The notes beneath the pieces are model-generated. The model saw only the letters and a program-made list of their open reading frames with translations, ran no database searches and was not told where the DNA came from. 64,000 nucleotides of DNA, from NCBI GenBank assembly GCA_003991915.1, contig RQTK01000141.1, positions 405,348 through 469,347 on the forward strand. The letters are read 5' to 3'. Shown piece after piece: positions 51,862-63,577 of this stretch. A program made the translations under genes and the position numbers. Position 1 is the stretch's first letter. Each line of letters opens with the position of its first letter. The stretch is from Elysia chlorotica (Eukaryota; Mollusca; Gastropoda; Plakobranchidae).

Positions 51862-54800
51862 GTAGTAGTAGTAGTTCGTGCTTTGCCCACACCAAAACTG
51901 TCATTATTTTCTGGTTGTAGAATCACAATCAATCAAAACAAACAGTGCACACCCGATCTTGAGCTTCTAACTGCTCACATACGCCCATTTTTCCTGCCCC
52001 GAGAATTTACTAGTGTGATCATTAACATTGTGTACATTCCTCCTACTGCTGATTCCAAGGAGGCTATGTCAGAATTGGCATCGGCAATTCAAGACCAAGA
52101 CAGCCGATGGCCAGATGCAGTAAAACTTGCTCTAGGGGACTTTAATCACTGCACATTAGATTCCTTTTACCCCACTACCATCAATATGTGACCTGCCCAA
52201 CCAGACAAGACCGGACAATAGACCTATGCTACGGTAACGTCGCCAACGCATATAAGAGCTTTCCATTCCCTCCTCTCGGCGACTCAGACCACAACACCAT
52301 CCGTCTGATGCCCAATTACAGACCGATCCTGAAACGCTGCAAGCCCAACTCTACAAAGCGTCAAGTCTTAACACCTGAGGGGCTGCAAAAACTACAGGGC
52401 TGCCTAGACTGCACAGACTGGCAGGTGTTCATTAACTCCTGCAATAGTATTGATGAACTTACCGAAACAGTGAATAGTTACATAAATTTTTGTGAACAGA
52501 ATGTTATGACAACTAAAGCTATAACCAAATTCCCCAATGACAAACCATGGGTATCGAAAGAACTTAAAAGTTTACTAAAAGAGAAAAGAGAAGCTTACAA
52601 AATTAATGACTTTGAGAAGATGAAAGAAATATCAAAAAGAGTTAAAAGACAAGTGAAAGCAGCTAAAGACCAGTATAGGGAAAAACTAGAGAAAGAATTT
52701 AAGAGTGGAAACTCAAAAAACACATGGGATTGCTTAAGGCAGATAACAGGCTGTAGTAAAGAAAAGATAAAACTGCAATCCACGGACAGTCTAAAATACG
52801 CAAATAAACTAAATAAATTCTACTGTCGGTTCGATAAATTTAACTTCAAAAAAGAACAGAGCGTATTGAAAAATTACCTTCTGTCTCAGCCTATAGAGAA
52901 TGATTTTGAAATAAGAGAAGAAACAGTTATAGCAGAATTTAAAAAGTTAAAAACAGGAAAGGCCATGGGCCCAGATAATATTTCTGGTAAGATACTAAAA
53001 GATTGTTACGAGCAGCTCGCCCCAATTTTTACGTTTTTATTCAACTTCTCTCTAACACACCACACCATCCCTGAGATTTGGAAAACATCTGCAGTTATCC
53101 CTATACCTAAGAAAAAAACAGCAAAGGACCTTAACGACTTTCGACCTGTAGCTCTAACATCTATTGTTTTTAAATGTTTTGAAAGAATAATCTTAAGACA
53201 TCTTCTCTCCGACTGTGGAAACAAATTAGACCCTATGCAGTTCGCATACAAGAAAAATAGAAGTGTAGAGGATGCTTTGTTAGTTTTTACCAATAACATC
53301 TTGAAACATCTTGAAACCCCTAAAGCATATGCAAGAGTTCTCTTCATAGACTTTTCATCCGCTTTTAACACCATCCAAGCCCATTTATTAGTGGAAAAAT
53401 TAATAACTTTAAAAATTAACACCAGTATTATTCTGTGGCTATTAGAGTTCCTCACAAACAGACCCCAGTTTGTAAATATCAATGAAACATACTCCAAAAA
53501 GATAGTAACCAACACGGGTGCTCCTCAAGGTTGTGTTTTATCTCCAATTTTATATTCTATCTATACTAATGATTATAGGGCCACTGATGTAAACACTCGT
53601 CTTATTAAATTTGCCGACGACACAACTCTACAAGGCCTTTTAAGCACCTCAGAGACGGTTATAAAGCCGAGGTAAAAAACTTCCATGACTGGTGCAAAGA
53701 TAACTTTCTGACACTCAATGTAGATAAGACAAAAGAAATTATTTTTGATTTTAGGATAAAGAAAGATATAGTGATTCCTCTCTCGATTGAAGACAGGACT
53801 GAGGGTCCTGTGCTTAAGGTAACACTGCATAATGATAATGGAGTTTGGGGTTTAGACTGCTATATTATTAATGAACCTACAATACAAACCTGTTTGCCTA
53901 GCAAGTCCTGTCCTTCCGATCAATGAGATTTTTGTAGGACTTTAGTTAACAAGTCAAGGATTTGAGTGGCAATTATAACCCATGATATATAGTGAGGAAG
54001 CAGAAATGTCTAATTTAAGGGGTCTCACAGCTTAGAAAATGGAAAACTGTTCAGATAAGCTATTACACAGAAGATGAAAATTCTTGAGCTATTAGTGGGT
54101 TAAAGGCGGAATGTTGTTTTGCAGTGTTGCAAACAACATAATACTTCTGCTAGTTGCAGGTTAAAAACAAGTTAATAAACTTCTCTGAATAAATTATTCA
54201 GACTATGTTTTTTGTTTTTGTTTGTTTGTTTGTTGTTTTTTTTTAGGGGTGGGGGGGAGGAGAGAGATTCGACTCATTATTACTACTTAGTCTTTATTAT
54301 ATCATGGCATTTTCATTCAACCAAAATTAGGAAATTGACACAACTGACTGCGTTGAGCTTTCTCTTATCAAAGCATCAGACTCATTTCTGTTGTGATGCA
54401 ATTTTTCTGCATAAGAGCTAGAAGGATGAAGATATTGGGATAAAATTTGTCCTTTAAAGTTTGCATACAATTAAACATTAAATGAGTATAGAATTCAGCA
54501 GACTGTTATGATTTTTTTGAAATGTAAGACATTGAAATTGTTTTAAAATTTAGATTTATGAGGATCTTCATTATTTTATCAAGGTTGAGGGTATAATTAT
54601 CATTGATTTGAAAGTCTGCTTCTGTTTTGGTTAGCCCTTTAAACATTAGTGACCTGAGCAAGAAATGTTGTCTTGTAATTTCCATTGGTAATAAATGATT
54701 AGTTTTTTTCCCTGTTAAGCTTGCAGCACACTAAGTGAGACTTTTGCTGCCATTTGCTCACTTTTATTTATTTTTAAAATCCAAAAGGTTCAGGAAATTG

Positions 54801-54955
54801 GAACAACAGAATCTCAGGATGCTTTTAAAGAGGATGAAGGGTTGCTTGATATAAATGACAGCATACAGCAAAGGATAAAAGAAGCAACAATATCTGTATC
54901 CAGCAAAGTCAATGTCTGCTTCCAATTAAAACCTTCGAAGTCCAAAAGAATTTAA
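50524..54955 (+). CDS. IRAK1BP1: IRAK1-binding protein 1 homologue (SIMPL domain), one exon not found
   Basis: Exons seen: 50524-50817 (98 codons, phase 0), 51432-51628 (ends in phase 2 after GSMDKL) and 54788-54955 (opens in phase 0, 55 codons plus stop). Exon 1 has RQISVSGVGELTIAPDRYSI and RRTDYIVQSLQ, the SIMPL start. Exon 2 has HVHCEVEAHFTDIQKCQNVA and FLSEKLGPGVSVSLP. The last exon has QQRIKEATISVSSKVNV and a basic tail. In vertebrates IRAK1BP1 links IRAK1 to NF-kB signalling. A segment of about 30-40 residues expected between exon 2 and the last exon (the Ala/Lys-rich helix before GxLGxP) is absent, and direct joining would shift frame to an early stop. A decayed LINE occupies that intron. 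A polyadenylation signal AATAAA lies at about 55108. Without the missing exon about 219 residues remain, against about 260 in human. Confidence 0.85.
51789..51870. repeat. (ATT)n(TAG)n microsatellite at the LINE 5' edge
   Basis: ATT repeats at 51789-51826 change into TAG repeats to 51870, where the LINE sequence begins directly. Confidence 0.9.
51872..53820 (+). mobile_element. Non-LTR retrotransposon (CR1/Rex1-like), truncated at both ends
   Basis: Endonuclease (EEP) C-terminal half at 51883-52191 (VIINIVYIPPTADS, LALGDFNH). A frameshift follows near 52190, then 52188-53675 with CPTRQDRTIDLCYGNVANAY, PPLGDSDHN, the reverse transcriptase core (GKAMGPDNIS, FRPVALTS, FIDFSSAFNTI, GAPQGCVLSPILY) and the FADDTTL catalytic box near 53612. 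Another frame change follows near 53668 and the reading continues over NFHDWCKDNFLTLNVDKTKE to about 53820, where similarity stops. The 5' endonuclease half and the 3' end of RT and UTR are both missing. It sits in an intron of IRAK1BP1, same strand. The clade assignment is by overall resemblance. Confidence 0.85.
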
Positions 54956-56009
54956 GATAGTAACATTTTGAATCTTTCGCATGTTTAAAAAAAAATTAGT
55001 TGAGTCTCAAGATATATTCTTTTCAAAATGCATGAAGTTTTATCATTTATCAATATTCTAGCCCACATCTTGAAGCTTCTTCATTTTGTAATTTGAATAG
55101 ATAATGATAATAAAATCTTTGGAAATATAAAAAAAACCCTCTGGTTGTGATGGATTGGATGTGTTTTTTATTCATACATTGCAGCAACTATTTTATTATT
55201 ACCTGTTTTTCCATGCTTAAGAATTGTTCATACTTAAAAAAAAAAAATAATAAAAAAATCTTTTATGACAAACAAACTTTGATCTTTAAAATGTGATCAT
55301 TGTTTCACACATCCCTCACTCTGATTAAAATCAAAATGTTTTTTTTTTAATCAATTGAAGTCTATGAGTATATATTTAAAGTGTATTGACATTCTGTAAT
55401 CGCTTAGCGTCAGCGGCTCAACACAGCCTTTTATTATTTCTATTCTTATGATGCGTTCACATGAGTTATGTAAACTACATGTGTTTTTTAATATTTAATT
55501 ACATATAATTAATATTTAAACACAGTATAGTAATTGGATAAGTGCTGTGGTTCCATAAACCATGAGATGTTTTCTTTCAAAAAAAGTACTTCGCGGCTCT
55601 CTGCTATTGACACACAACTCATGTTTTCTAGTGATATTTATGATTATAATAAAGCCATTGTACATCAAATTACAGCATTTTCAAATAGACAGAAATAAAA
55701 AATAAATTTCAAGCCTTTGTGAACGTGCGTGACCTAAAATGTACTTTTAGCCTTTATAATCTTACACCCTGAACTCAATCTTATAATTTTTTTTTTACCA
55801 ACATCTTTATCTTGGATTTGTTGATTATACTGTGTATGTACTTTCCAAACCAATGGTTGGTCTCAGTATTTTATTTAGGTGCATTCTGTATCAATTGATT
55901 TAATAAAATTTTGATTACAAAAAAAAATACACACACCTTTTTCTAGTTTATAAAATATGGTAAATGTTGGTTTCTTAAAATTTGAAGGCAGTATCTATGC
56001 TATATCACA

Positions 56010-56120
56010 GACAGGCATCCTGGAATTCGCTGAAACTGACGCAACCAGTAGGGAAAAATGAGGCTGTCAGAGCGTGGCTCGAACACGGAACTCCTGCTTT
56101 TGAACCCAGTGCTCTAACCC
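56010..56120 (-). mobile_element. tRNA-derived SINE, copy 5 (head and core)
   Basis: On the minus strand: tggtagacttgggttagagc (A-box region), a B-box-like gtgttcgagccac, then ttccctactggttgcgtcag, the family core. Confidence 0.6.
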
Positions 56121-56702
56121 AAGTCTACCACACAATAAGAAGAGTGGATGCATAGGGAAAAAATCGAATACCTCTAATTTTTTTAATCCAAAGAAAATAT
56201 AACAATAAAATAAGTAAGAGGGACAGAGAGGGCGAAAGACTTGCAGACTTTTTTTTAGTTTACCTGTTGCTGCCCAGCAAACACCCAATACGCCCACTGG
56301 GTCATGCATTAGTCAAACCAAGTCCTGTCGGTCAGAACATTAATTTTTACTTGCACTCACATTTATGCCAGAATTGATTTCAACAAGATTTAGCTTATTT
56401 TGAGGAAAAACAATTTTTAATTATTTAAGCATTGATTTAAATAAAGGGGTTTTAAATTTTAATCCCAAATAAATTTCGTCTCTGCAACTTTTAATTCAAG
56501 AAAGTAAGGTAGGCCTACTCTTGAAATGGGTCAATTGTATCGGATATTTTCAAAATAAGGGGCTTATCTTCTTAATCCCATATTCGAATTTTTTTTTATT
56601 AAACATGATTACAGTGGTTACTTGTACAGGATCGCCCAACCTTTGTAACAAAACGAGGAGGGACACCCTTGGGCTGCATGGCTATTGTTTTTACTACTGC
56701 TC

Positions 56703-56807
<105 letters not shown>

Positions 56808-57305
56808 TGATAATAAATAGAAGAATACGCACAACTTAGCAACTGAGGGACACAATAAATCAAACACAACTAGAAATTATAGAGAAAATACATGAAAACG
56901 TTTCGCCTTTAATGGCTTTGTCAGAAATAAAAACAAAAGCGAAGAAAACAGTCTATTTAATACTACATAGTACAAGAGGTAAAACGGGGGTGCAACAGAT
57001 AGGGGAGGGGGGGGTTGGGGGAAGGGGAAGGGAGAGTTTTAGCGTCCTACGCCAAGCGCAGCTTCTGTGAGCGCTTCTGTCAGCGCGTGTGCTGAGAGGG
57101 GATGCTAATAGATAGGGAAAGGGCAGGGGCCAAAGTGGGATGTATGAAGTTGGTGCATGGGGGAGAGGAATACGGGTATGCGAAATCAGGGGGGGGGTTG
57201 GAGGGGAGAAGGTAATAAAGATGTGTGGGATACTATTATTAGACGTTGTATAGTGTTTAAAATGCTCTAGATCAGGAGTAGCAAGGCTTCATAGCCTAAT
57301 GTTAA

Positions 57306-57477
<172 letters not shown>

Positions 57478-58193
57478 GGCCCTACTACTAACTATAATAA
57501 TAACAATAAAAATAATCATACAATGTACTATGACAATACAATTATTTACTAATTAAACGTCCAAAAATAGAAGGCCAAGTCACCGAATTGCATTGAAAGA
57601 AGTGAAAAGATTTTGGCACACCAAGGATAAAAATATTTAATTGATTTTATTTATTTTAATTTTAAGCATCAGTGCGCACTATTTTTCAAGAGTTATTTTG
57701 GAAATTCATCGACACCTTGGTAAAGACATGATTTCGACACACCCGGAACTAAAGTCTAAGATCTTAAAATAGCAACACAACAAACATGATCAGTCGCCAA
57801 TGAATCAGACATTATCAGACACCAACTCAATGGTAGAGGTCTAGTTATCTGGATCTAGATCTATATTTTCAGACACATACATCTCACTTAGATCTAGATT
57901 TAATTCATGTTTCCTATTACTGATATACGAGGAGAGGTTTAGAATAATTTCCTAGAAAATTTCTCTAGATTAGAGCCCCAGATTTCAAGTCCTGTTATTT
58001 TCGGTTTCACATCTAACCAAGAATAGAGAATAGTTTTATAAAAAAAAAATTTGATTCTAAGGCTTCATTTATTTCAATACTTGGATCTAGCGAGATATAT
58101 ATTTAGATCTAGGCCCTACTTAGAGTTAAAATCAAGATCTATAGAGATCTGATCATTTATTATTCAAATTTTACTGACATTGACGTTTCAACC

Positions 58194-61100
58194 ATGTTCA
58201 AGAGCGGACCAAACTACACTAAACTAAAAACTAATCTCAGACTAATTATTAATCGGCTGAAGTTGCTGGAGAAAAAGAAGACAGAAATGGCTTTGAAATC
58301 TCGAAAGGAAATTGCAGATTACATCTCAGCAGGAAAAGAAGATAGAGCACGCATTCGTGTTGAACATATAATTCGGGAAGACTATCTTGTTGAAGCAATG
58401 GAGCTGTTGGAGATGTACTCCGATCTTCTTCTTGCTCGTTTTGGTCTTATACAGACTCAAAAGTAAGTTGTTTAAAGTCTGAAACCTAGGTAGCTAGAAT
58501 TGAATCTATATGATTAACCACTGCAAGTGAGTGCAACGCTTTGAAGGCCGCTCGATGGCTTGTCTGGATCTGGTACGGATGACTGAGTGTGAAAAAATAG
58601 GGTGTGCTATGACTGTTCAGCTGGTTAACTGCGCTGTCATGGCCGATATTTTTTTCCATTACATGTATGTCTATTTATAAGTTCACAAAATATATAAATT
58701 TCTATTGTGCTGAGAAGTTGGGTAATTCCACTATCTTGTTTACAGTTTCTGCTTTTTATTAATCGTTTATTACCAATTGTGTAGGAGGAATAAAGGAGAA
58801 GACAGTTATTTACTTTCTTTCCCGCAGGTGATCACAATGAAACTTATTTAATTTTAAATAGTTGTGGGTGTGGTATGTTTTGACAGTTCAAATCCTTTTC
58901 ACATGGAACAACAGTCCTTCTGTGTGCATGTGTCTCTTGACTGAAAGGGTCGATTCGTCTAGAACCCTTCTTCAAATAAATGTTATGTCCCATAGGTTTC
59001 CTACAGAGATGGGCGGAAAAAAGGGGATGGTTGGAAAAAAAAAAAGCAGTGACACCAAAGATTTCAACCCTGGACCTCCTGTTCCTCCGTACCGAGCACT
59101 GGAGACTGAGCTATCTTTACGCCCCTACTAAGCCAACGCTAATAGTAGCCGAGTATCGCACCGTCTGCTTGAGATTGAAGGCCACGTGAGGTGGTAATGA
59201 TCAAAGATTATCAAGCGAAGCACTGGAAGTTAAATTACGTGTTGGCCTACTATCCAAATAAACTCAGTACTGTGTAAAAGTGAGCCAATTGCAATTACAA
59301 GACTACAGGTCTGAGTTCAACATGCAATGTAGCCAGCGCCTGTTTCACATCAGTGTGTGCGTGTGTGCCTGTCTTTATGTCTCGTGGGAAGGCGTTTGAC
59401 ACTTCTATGTGAATCCTTCAAAGCATGGCTTTTATCACCATCTTTCCCTACTTCAATGGTCTAACCGTCTTTATATATAGGGACTAAACACCGCCAGCTT
59501 ACCCAAGATCTCTACTGGGGGTATCTTGCTCCTTCCTCAGCCCTCTCCTTTTTCAGAGATCCAGGCTATCATTAGTGATATAACAAAGGGGGAGGCTGAG
59601 AATCCTTCAATCTATTCATTGCTTGACCCTTTAAGAGTATGCACACCCATTCATGAGTTTCTGACATGATAGAAAAAGGAGGTATAGGGGATGAATGAAG
59701 GCCCACTACCAGTGGTAGTTTGTTGGCACCCTGCAGTACCCAGTTGGGAGGTGCTAAGCCAGTGAGGTAGCAGCGAGCGGAACCAGTAGTTCTTTCACAG
59801 CGAGGCAGTCAGCTGGCGTGACGCATTTTTACGGGTTAAGTTTTAGCCACCGTGTAGCCTATAGGAACTGATCTGGTGAGCATGGAGACCTTAGAGATGC
59901 TTACTTTTTTCTCTAGTTAAATAGAGTTTCTCAACGATAAGATTTACATGAAGTTTAAAGAACATTTTTCGATAAGCTCTTTTATGCTGAAACGACAAAA
60001 TAGAGCTGAGGCTTAAATTTACTAAGAAATTTCTATGATGTCGACGGAAAAGTCAAAATCAAATTGTCAGACCAGTATTAAAAAAAAAAAAAAGAATCCA
60101 TGCAGCATTATGGTTTGGGATCCACATAACTATAATGAAATTGATGAATCAAAAACGAGGGTGATCAATACTTGGAAAATTTAATCTTAAATTACAGATT
60201 TATAACACTGAAATTTTGTCAAGAAGAAGACTGGCAAAACTAGTTTTAGAAAATGGAAGCAGTCTGAACAAAAGTGTGCATCTCTATGCTTCCAAAAAAC
60301 AAGAGTCCTTTTGTGCTATATTGAACCCATTCCGTCACTAAGTATGGATGCTAGGCTTGGACAATCTCATAACAAACACAGAAGAAACTGGTGGTAGCTA
60401 AAATATGTTTCCTCAGAAGAATGCTCAGAATCTCATGGACAACAAAGAGTCTTATGAAACAGTCTTACAGGAAGCTAACAACATAAGCCACTCAATATAT
60501 ACAATTTGTAGACGCCAAGCATCAATTTGGACATGTGGTGAGAAGAGAGAACATTTAATGATCATTGCTTGAAGGGAAGCACAGCAGGTTTACAACAAGA
60601 AAAAAGTAATAGAAGGACAACAAAATCATTGTAAATGCCTTAATGTAGGAAAAGTGATAGTGGCATTGAAAGCACCGAAGTATTGTAATATGTTGAGGGG
60701 CATGATTGCCAGCACTACAAAGCATGGCACTTGATGTCAGTCGATATATAGATGTATGGATGATGGAATTAAATACAATGCCAATTTGGCTAATATTAAT
60801 GAGAAAAAATACTCATTTGGTGTTTTGTATTTCTTTTGAAAAGAGAGCTGGATCCAGGCTTGGAGGAAGCCATTGCCTCCATCATTTGGGCAACACCACG
60901 TCTGCAAGCTGATGTCCAAGAGCTTAAGGCTGTTACAGATGAGTTTGCACACAAATATGGAAAAGAATTTGCTCAGGCATGTCGGGGAAACCAACTTAGT
61001 AATGTCAACGAAAAGGTGAGGCATGCTAAACATAGCTTATCAGTGCACTAGTTCAACAGAGTATTATTTTCATAAAAGTTTTTCTTTGTTACTCCAAATA

Positions 61101-62393
61101 AAGTGATTGACAACTGGCTGCTATTTTGGAATCCAACTTATTCTTCCAGTTCACACTAGTAACTTTGGATCTCTTACATTTGGTAAACAAGCATTATTGC
61201 AATAGGAACTTGTAAATGTTTGTTTTTGTTCTTTTTTGTGTAAATAGACTTAGTATCATGGTTCTTTGGAACAAACTATAAGGTAAACTTTACCTTTCAA
61301 CTTAAAAACTTAGAGAAAACCATCTACTCTGATTAAATGAACTAGATAAGTAAACATGTGAAAGAAGCTGATTCTCCACAGAAATGTAATTCTTTCCTTC
61401 CTAATCTTAAAGTTTGTTGTGAATATCCACAGGTAATGCACAAACTGAGCGTACAGGCTCCACCCAAAGCTCTTGTTGAGCGCTACATGGTGGAGATTTC
61501 CAAGTCTTATAATGTCCCGTTTGAGCCTGATCCGAGCGTTATGCAGCAGGATGAGATACTGCTGGCGGAGAACCTCCTCATAGATCTAGGCATGGAGGAC
61601 AAGAAGAATATGGAATTTGGCGCTGGTGGTCCTCCTCCTCATCAAGGGTTTGGTCCTGGTGGCCCTCCAAACCCTGGATTTGGTCCCGGTGGGCCGTCAC
61701 ATCCTGGATTTGGTCAGGGAGGTCCAGGCGCAGGGTTTGGACCTGGGGGTGCCGGGCCCAATACTGGCTTTGGTCCAGGTGGATCAGGTGGTGGATTTGG
61801 TGTTCAGCAAATGCCCATGGGACCACCAGACCTCCAGGTTAGATATTATTTCAGTTCTTCTTTACATTTCTTTTTCTCATATTCATGAGTTCAAACATTG
61901 TCGTAAAATTTGTATACACTTCCCCATGGCATAAAAATTTAAACATAAATTAATTTTTGTGCGAGTGAGGAAAGGATATTTACACACTTTATTAGGGCTT
62001 ACAGTCTACTAAACATCTTTTCAATTTTGTTAGTTCTTCAAGAATAACACTTGCGTCTCAAAGGCATTTGTCCTCTATTGCCCACAAATTTCTATTTTGA
62101 AGAACTTTTAAATTATATCTCTGTTGCACAGGTTAGATGAGTAGGATAATAATGACTTGCATGCATGACACATTTGGTGTTGATGTATTTAAATTGCCAG
62201 CATACTAAAGGCCAAGGGCCACCTCCTCTGCCTAATCAGCCTCCCCATGGAGGTGTGAGCCCGTACCCTCCTCCAGCCTACAACTCGGGTGCCAGCACTG
62301 GCCCACCCAACTTTGACCAGCTGTACGATAACAATAGTGGGAAACCATCCTTGCCACCTGGCCCCATTGTGTCAGCACCATCTGCACCCAAAG
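58194..62393 (+). CDS. IST1: IST1 homologue (ESCRT-III-associated), 3' end beyond window
   Basis: Exons: 58194-58462 (phase 2 end), 60844-61015, 61433-61837 and 62201-62393 (phase 1 end); at least one more exon must lie beyond or be unrecognised. IST1 binds ESCRT-III/CHMP1 and recruits VPS4 through a C-terminal MIM, acting in cytokinetic abscission and endosomal sorting. The IST1 core is highly conserved: LRLIINRLKLLEKKKTEMAL, a RKEIADYISAGKEDRARIRV segment, VEHIIREDYLVEAMELLEMY, LARFGLIQ, LIWATPRL-type IIWATPRL, and MHKLSVQAPPKALVERYMVE. The linker in exon 3 has about six FGPGG-type repeats, then a Pro-rich stretch with PPPAYNSG in exon 4. The C-terminal FDDL/RF-E-L motif is not in the window. 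The ATG at 58194 gives an N-terminus of the usual length. Confidence 0.93.
58463..60843 (+). other. IST1 intron 1
   Basis: Donor gtaagt directly after 58462; acceptor ending at 60843. It contains the LINE remnant at 60325-60745. A tRNA-like minus-strand stretch at about 59040-59125 suggests another SINE head. Otherwise no features are recognised. Confidence 0.6.
60325..60745 (+). pseudogene. LINE reverse-transcriptase C-terminal remnant, copy 2
   Basis: Alignable with 21340-21745 over its whole length: 'aggcttggacaatctca', 'cagaagaaactgg-ggcagc', 'ttacaggaagctaaca', 'gtagacgccaagc/gtagatgcaaaga', 'tggtgagaagaga', 'aaagcatgg'. Frame-broken. The family resembles the C-terminal end of LINE polyproteins. 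Confidence 0.65.
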
Positions 62394-62676
62394 GTATTGT
62401 GTTATTAATACTATTGCAGTAGTAAAATCTGCTTAAGAAATACCTCTTGGCATTGGACTTAGCATTTGTTTTATCCTAATTTTTTTTTTGAAACAATGGC
62501 TGTAAAGAAGAAAAAAAAATTGGTGCCTCACCAACAGTTTACATAAAGACATGGTTCTGGGTTCATTTTAAGCAGATTTCTTTGTAAGCATTTATTTATT
62601 CACAAGGTTGGATATACCAGCAACAGTAGTTTTGACATTTACATGAAAAGATTAATGAAAAGCATATAAACCACCT

Positions 62677-62678
<2 letters not shown>

Positions 62679-62760
<82 letters not shown>
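62679..62760. repeat. (CT)n microsatellite
   Basis: About 40 uninterrupted CT dinucleotides in an IST1 intron. Confidence 0.97.
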
Positions 62761-62765
<5 letters not shown>

Positions 62766-63399
62766 CCCCCAACTTTCTATCATAGTGACATAGAAACAGA
62801 TAAGTATAGTTTGATTCATTTGAAAGGACCTCAACTTAAAAAAACATACATTCTTTGATTTAACCTTTTACATTTAGTGCTATCACCTGTTTATGCCAAT
62901 TCAGTTTGTCAAAGAATATTAGTCCAAGATATTTGTACTGTTATACAATTTTTACTTGCTACCTTTTAATCATCAAAGGGGTTTGGTTCTGTTTATTCAC
63001 TATTCCTTTAATAAACTTGGTTGGAGGTAGTTATTTTCGCAGCACTTTATAGATTCCTCTACCTCTTCCAAATAGTATGATTGTGTTTTTTCTGTAAAGA
63101 AACCCTTGGTCTATATTAAGTGTACAATAGTCGTTTGTATAGAGTTTACATTGTATAAGGAATTGCAAGACCATACGCAACCCTTTGAAACTCCAGTGTT
63201 ACAACTCATATATCTTAGAAAGTGTTTTGCTCTAACAACATTCATATAATTATACAGAAGTGAAGAAGACGAATTATTGTATATACTTAAGGGTAAACCA
63301 TTTGTTGAAGTATCTGCTAAGCCATATTTTATTGACTCACTGACAGCATTCTATTCAGTGGCGGTTCCTTTATTAACGTTTGAGTGCATTGCACTCGTA

Positions 63400-63577
63400 A
63401 AAAAAGGTAAAGGGGAAGAGGAAAAAAAACCCTACTAGATCTACATAACGTTTAGAGTAATAATAGCCACTGTAAGTTCCGCTAATAGCCACTGTAAAAG
63501 GTAAAGGGGAAGAGGAAAAAAAACCCTACTAGATCTACATAACGTTTGGAGCAATAATAGCCACTGTAAGTTCCGTT
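63400..63577. repeat. Tandem duplication, about 85-bp unit
   Basis: 'aaggtaaaggggaagaggaa' through 'ctagatctacataacgttt' to 'aatagccactgtaagttccg' is present twice with three or four differences, joined by a short copy of 'ctaatagccactgtaa'. Confidence 0.9.

Noticed and set aside
58862..59189. ORFs of 69-89 codons in IST1 intron 1
   Set aside because: They overlap a tRNA-like SINE head on the other strand and lack splice signals fitting IST1.
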